Position numbers and translations under genes: made by a program. From Roseomonas sp. (GTDB lineage: Bacteria > Pseudomonadota > Alphaproteobacteria > Acetobacterales > Acetobacteraceae): 34,249 bases of DNA. Below are positions 32,229 through 34,249 of this stretch, piece by piece. The DNA lies in NCBI GenBank assembly GCA_028288745.1, contig JAQGHX010000099.1, positions 1 through 34,249 on the forward strand, written 5' to 3'. Each line of letters opens with the position of its first letter. The stretch's first letter is position 1. Below the pieces are notes generated by a model. That model was not told the DNA's origin, searched no databases, and was given only the letters and a program-made list of their open reading frames with translations.

Positions 32229-34082
32229 CTCCCCCTTGCGCAAATGCACCGCGAGGGCGGCGAGCGCCGCCGGGGTGACGCCCGCCACCCGGCCGGCCCC
32301 GCCGAGCGTGGCGGGGCGCGCCATGGCCAGCCTCTGCCGCATCTCGTTGGACAGGCCGGGGATGGCGGCAAAGTCAGTGGTCTTGGGAATCTGGGTGCGC
32401 TCCTCGCGTTCGATCAACCGCAGCTCGGCCGCCTGCCGGTGCAGGTAAGGGGCATAGAGGGCCTCTGCCTCCACCTGCAGGCGCACGCCGGTGGGCAGAG
32501 CAGCGAGCCAGGGAAAGGCGGCGGCCAGGGCGATTTCGTCCAACCCGGGCAGGGCGAGCACCTCCAGCAGGTTCCGCCAGCGGCCATCCTGGTTGATGGG
32601 AATGCCGGCGGATTGGAGAGCGGCGGGCGTGCCGCCCTCGGCACGGGCACGGGCCAGGGCGCCGGTCACCTGGGCCGCGAAGGTGCGGTGCCGCGCCGCC
32701 CGCTCCGGTCCCACGCAGCCCCAGGCGATGCCGGTCTCGGTCAGGCGCAACCCGGCATTGTCGGCCCGCAGCGCCAGGCGGTGCTCGGCGCGGGCCGTCA
32801 GCATCCGGTAGGGCTCGCTGACGCCCTGCAGGGTCAGGTCGTCCACCATCACGCCCAGGTAGGATTCGGTGCGGGACAGAGTGCGGGCGGCATTGCCCCC
32901 GGCCAGCGCCGCCGCGTTCAGCCCGGCCAGCAGGCCCTGGGCGCCCGCCTCCTCATACCCGGTGGTGCCGTTAATCTGCCCGGCCAGGAACAGCCCCGGC
33001 ACGTCCCGCGCCTCCAGCGAGGCCAGCAGCGCGCGCGGGTCCACGTGGTCGTACTCGATGGCATAACCCGGCCGCTGGATGACCGCGTGCTCCAGCCCCG
33101 GAATGGTGGCGATGAAGGCCCGCTGCACATCCTCCGGCAGGCTCGTGGAGATGCCGTTGGGATAGATGGTGGGGTCGTCCAGCCCCTCGGGCTCCAGGAA
33201 GATCTGGTGCCGCTCGCGCTCGGCGAAGCGCACCACCTTGTCCTCGATCGAGGGGCAGTAGCGCGGCCCCACCCCCTGGATCTGCCCGGAATGGATGGGC
33301 GCCCGGTGCAGGTTGGCGCGGATCAGCGCGTGACCTTCCGGCGTGGTGGCGGTGATGCCGCATTCCACCTGGCGGTTGGTGATGCGCTCCGTCATCCAGG
33401 ACAGCGGCTCCGGTACCGCGTCGCCCGGCTGCATCTCCAGCGCCGCCCAGTCGATGGTGCGGCCATCAAGGCGCGGCGGCGTGCCGGTCTTGAGGCGGCG
33501 CATCGGCAGCCCCATCGCCTCAATGGCCAGCGCCAGCCCGATGGAGGGAGCATCGCCCACCCGCCCCGCCGGCCGCCGCGTCTCGCCGATATGGATCTCG
33601 CCACGCAGGAAGGTGCCGGTGGTGATGACCAGCGCGCCGCAGCCGATGCGCGCGCCATCGGCGGTCAGCACCGCGGTGACGCGGCCCGATGCATCCCGCT
33701 CGATCCCCTCCGCCGCCATGGCATGGATGGTGAGGTTGTCCTGCGCCGTCAGCAGCGCCTGCACCGCCTGGCGGTACAGCTTGCGGTCCGCCTGCGCCCG
33801 GGGGCCGCGCACCGCCGGCCCTTTGCTGCGGTTCAGCAGCTTGAAATGGATGCCCGCCGCGTCGGCGGCCCGCCCCATCAGCCCGTCCAGCGCGTCGATC
33901 TCACGCACCAGATGCCCCTTGCCCACCCCGCCGATGGCCGGGTTGCAGGACATCTCGCCCAGCGTCTCCCGCTTGTGGGTCAGCAGCAGGGTGCGGGCAC
34001 CGCAGCGGGCCGCGGCGGCGGCGGCCTCGGTGCCGGCATGGCCACCGCCCACCACCACCACGTCGAAATTCATGTCGCGCAT
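32217..34082 (-). CDS. mnmG: tRNA uridine-5-carboxymethylaminomethyl modification enzyme MnmG (GidA)
   Basis: A 621-aa FAD enzyme that, with MnmE, builds the cmnm5 group on the wobble uridine of several tRNAs. The FAD loop [13 protein letters not shown] is at residues 8-20. [56 protein letters not shown] and the C-terminal helical domain ([16 protein letters not shown]) are all typical. The length is normal. The ATG at 34082 and a second ATG at 34073 are both possible; neither has a strong ribosome site. The stop overlaps the rsmG start and lies inside parS site 2. mnmE lies 24 bp upstream on the same strand. Confidence 0.97.
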   Translation of the reverse strand: MRDMNFDVVVVGGGHAGTEAAAAAARCGARTLLLTHKRETLGEMSCNPAIGGVGKGHLVREIDALDGLMGRAADAAGIHFKLLNRSKGPAVRGPRAQADRKLYRQAVQALLTAQDNLTIHAMAAEGIERDASGRVTAVLTADGARIGCGALVITTGTFLRGEIHIGETRRPAGRVGDAPSIGLALAIEAMGLPMRRLKTGTPPRLDGRTIDWAALEMQPGDAVPEPLSWMTERITNRQVECGITATTPEGHALIRANLHRAPIHSGQIQGVGPRYCPSIEDKVVRFAERERHQIFLEPEGLDDPTIYPNGISTSLPEDVQRAFIATIPGLEHAVIQRPGYAIEYDHVDPRALLASLEARDVPGLFLAGQINGTTGYEEAGAQGLLAGLNAAALAGGNAARTLSRTESYLGVMVDDLTLQGVSEPYRMLTARAEHRLALRADNAGLRLTETGIAWGCVGPERAARHRTFAAQVTGALARARAEGGTPAALQSAGIPINQDGRWRNLLEVLALPGLDEIALAAAFPWLAALPTGVRLQVEAEALYAPYLHRQAAELRLIEREERTQIPKTTDFAAIPGLSNEMRQRLAMARPATLGGAGRVAGVTPAALAALAVHLRKGERFT

Positions 34083-34106
34083 GGTGCGGCTATACCGCGC
34101 CCCGCG

Positions 34107-34249
34107 TCATTTTCCGATGCAGAAATCCCCGAATACCACGTCCAGCACATCCTCGACCCCCACGCGCCCGGTCAGCCGCCCCAGCGCCCGCACGGAGGCC
34201 CTCAGGGCCTCCGACGCCAGTTCGGGCAGTGGGGCCGCCGCCGCCTCGT
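34107..34249 (-). CDS. mnmE: tRNA modification GTPase MnmE, C-terminal end (partial)
   Basis: The last 46 or so codons of a minus-strand gene cut by the window edge. The translated end reads [22 protein letters not shown] and then stop (codon at 34107-34109). The final Cys-Ile-Gly-Lys is the invariant C-X-G-K motif of MnmE, whose cysteine is needed for the tRNA modification. Position directly upstream of mnmG, its partner, confirms the call. The GTPase domain and start lie outside the window. Confidence 0.95.
   Translation of the reverse strand, partial: EAAAAPLPELASEALRASVRALGRLTGRVGVEDVLDVVFGDFCIGK

Overview
The window is an uninterrupted stretch of very GC-rich bacterial chromosome. It has dense, often overlapping genes and shows no tRNA, rRNA, IS element, phage gene or CRISPR. 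Several features suggest an alphaproteobacterium, probably a Roseomonas-like Acetobacteraceae: the mnmE-mnmG-rsmG-parA-parB block facing leuS-lptE-holA, a DUF3576 lipoprotein beside leuS, and the type I cytochrome c maturation genes. The family-level placement is inferred from gene order and composition, not from a search.

Left part (1-7110, + strand). A secreted alpha/beta hydrolase lacks its nucleophilic serine. It is followed by a cold-shock protein with a long leader and two small proteins of unknown function. Next comes a likely sugar-acid cassette: an IlvD/Edd dehydratase, a DHRS6-like SDR and a fumarylacetoacetate hydrolase-family protein. Together they could turn an aldonate into a 2-keto-3-deoxy acid, then a 2,4-diketo acid, then pyruvate plus a small hydroxy acid. 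A strong terminator ends this block, and a flavin reductase-like gene follows it.

Carbon storage (7178-15118). Acetyl-CoA synthetase (acs, -) diverges from glgC, glgA and glgP, which make ADP-glucose, polymerise it and release glucose-1-phosphate. No branching enzyme gene is present here. Three small minus-strand genes (Rieske ferredoxin, EVE-domain protein, YciI-like protein) converge on glgP.

Cytochrome c maturation (16418-22147, +). ccmC-D-E-F-G-H-I form one operon joined by 4-bp or 1-bp stop/start overlaps. ccmAB are not adjacent. CcmC, CcmG and CcmH carry low-complexity or repeat-derived N-termini.

Right part (22336-34249). A YggS-type PLP protein (-) diverges from a strongly expressed porin that has a perfect Shine-Dalgarno and a perfect 12-bp terminator. 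A DUF3576 lipoprotein, leuS, lptE and holA follow on +. These converge on the minus-strand operon mnmE(partial)-mnmG-rsmG-parA-parB. Two parS centromere sites lie inside rsmG, one of them straddling the mnmG stop/rsmG start overlap, which marks the region as close to the replication origin.

This is mainly housekeeping sequence and I see no convincing new defence or mobile system. The points most worth checking are the serine-less hydrolase, the parS sites inside coding sequence, the sugar-acid cassette, the repeat-built Ccm N-termini, and a recurring GGGGAA...TTCCCC intergenic hairpin.
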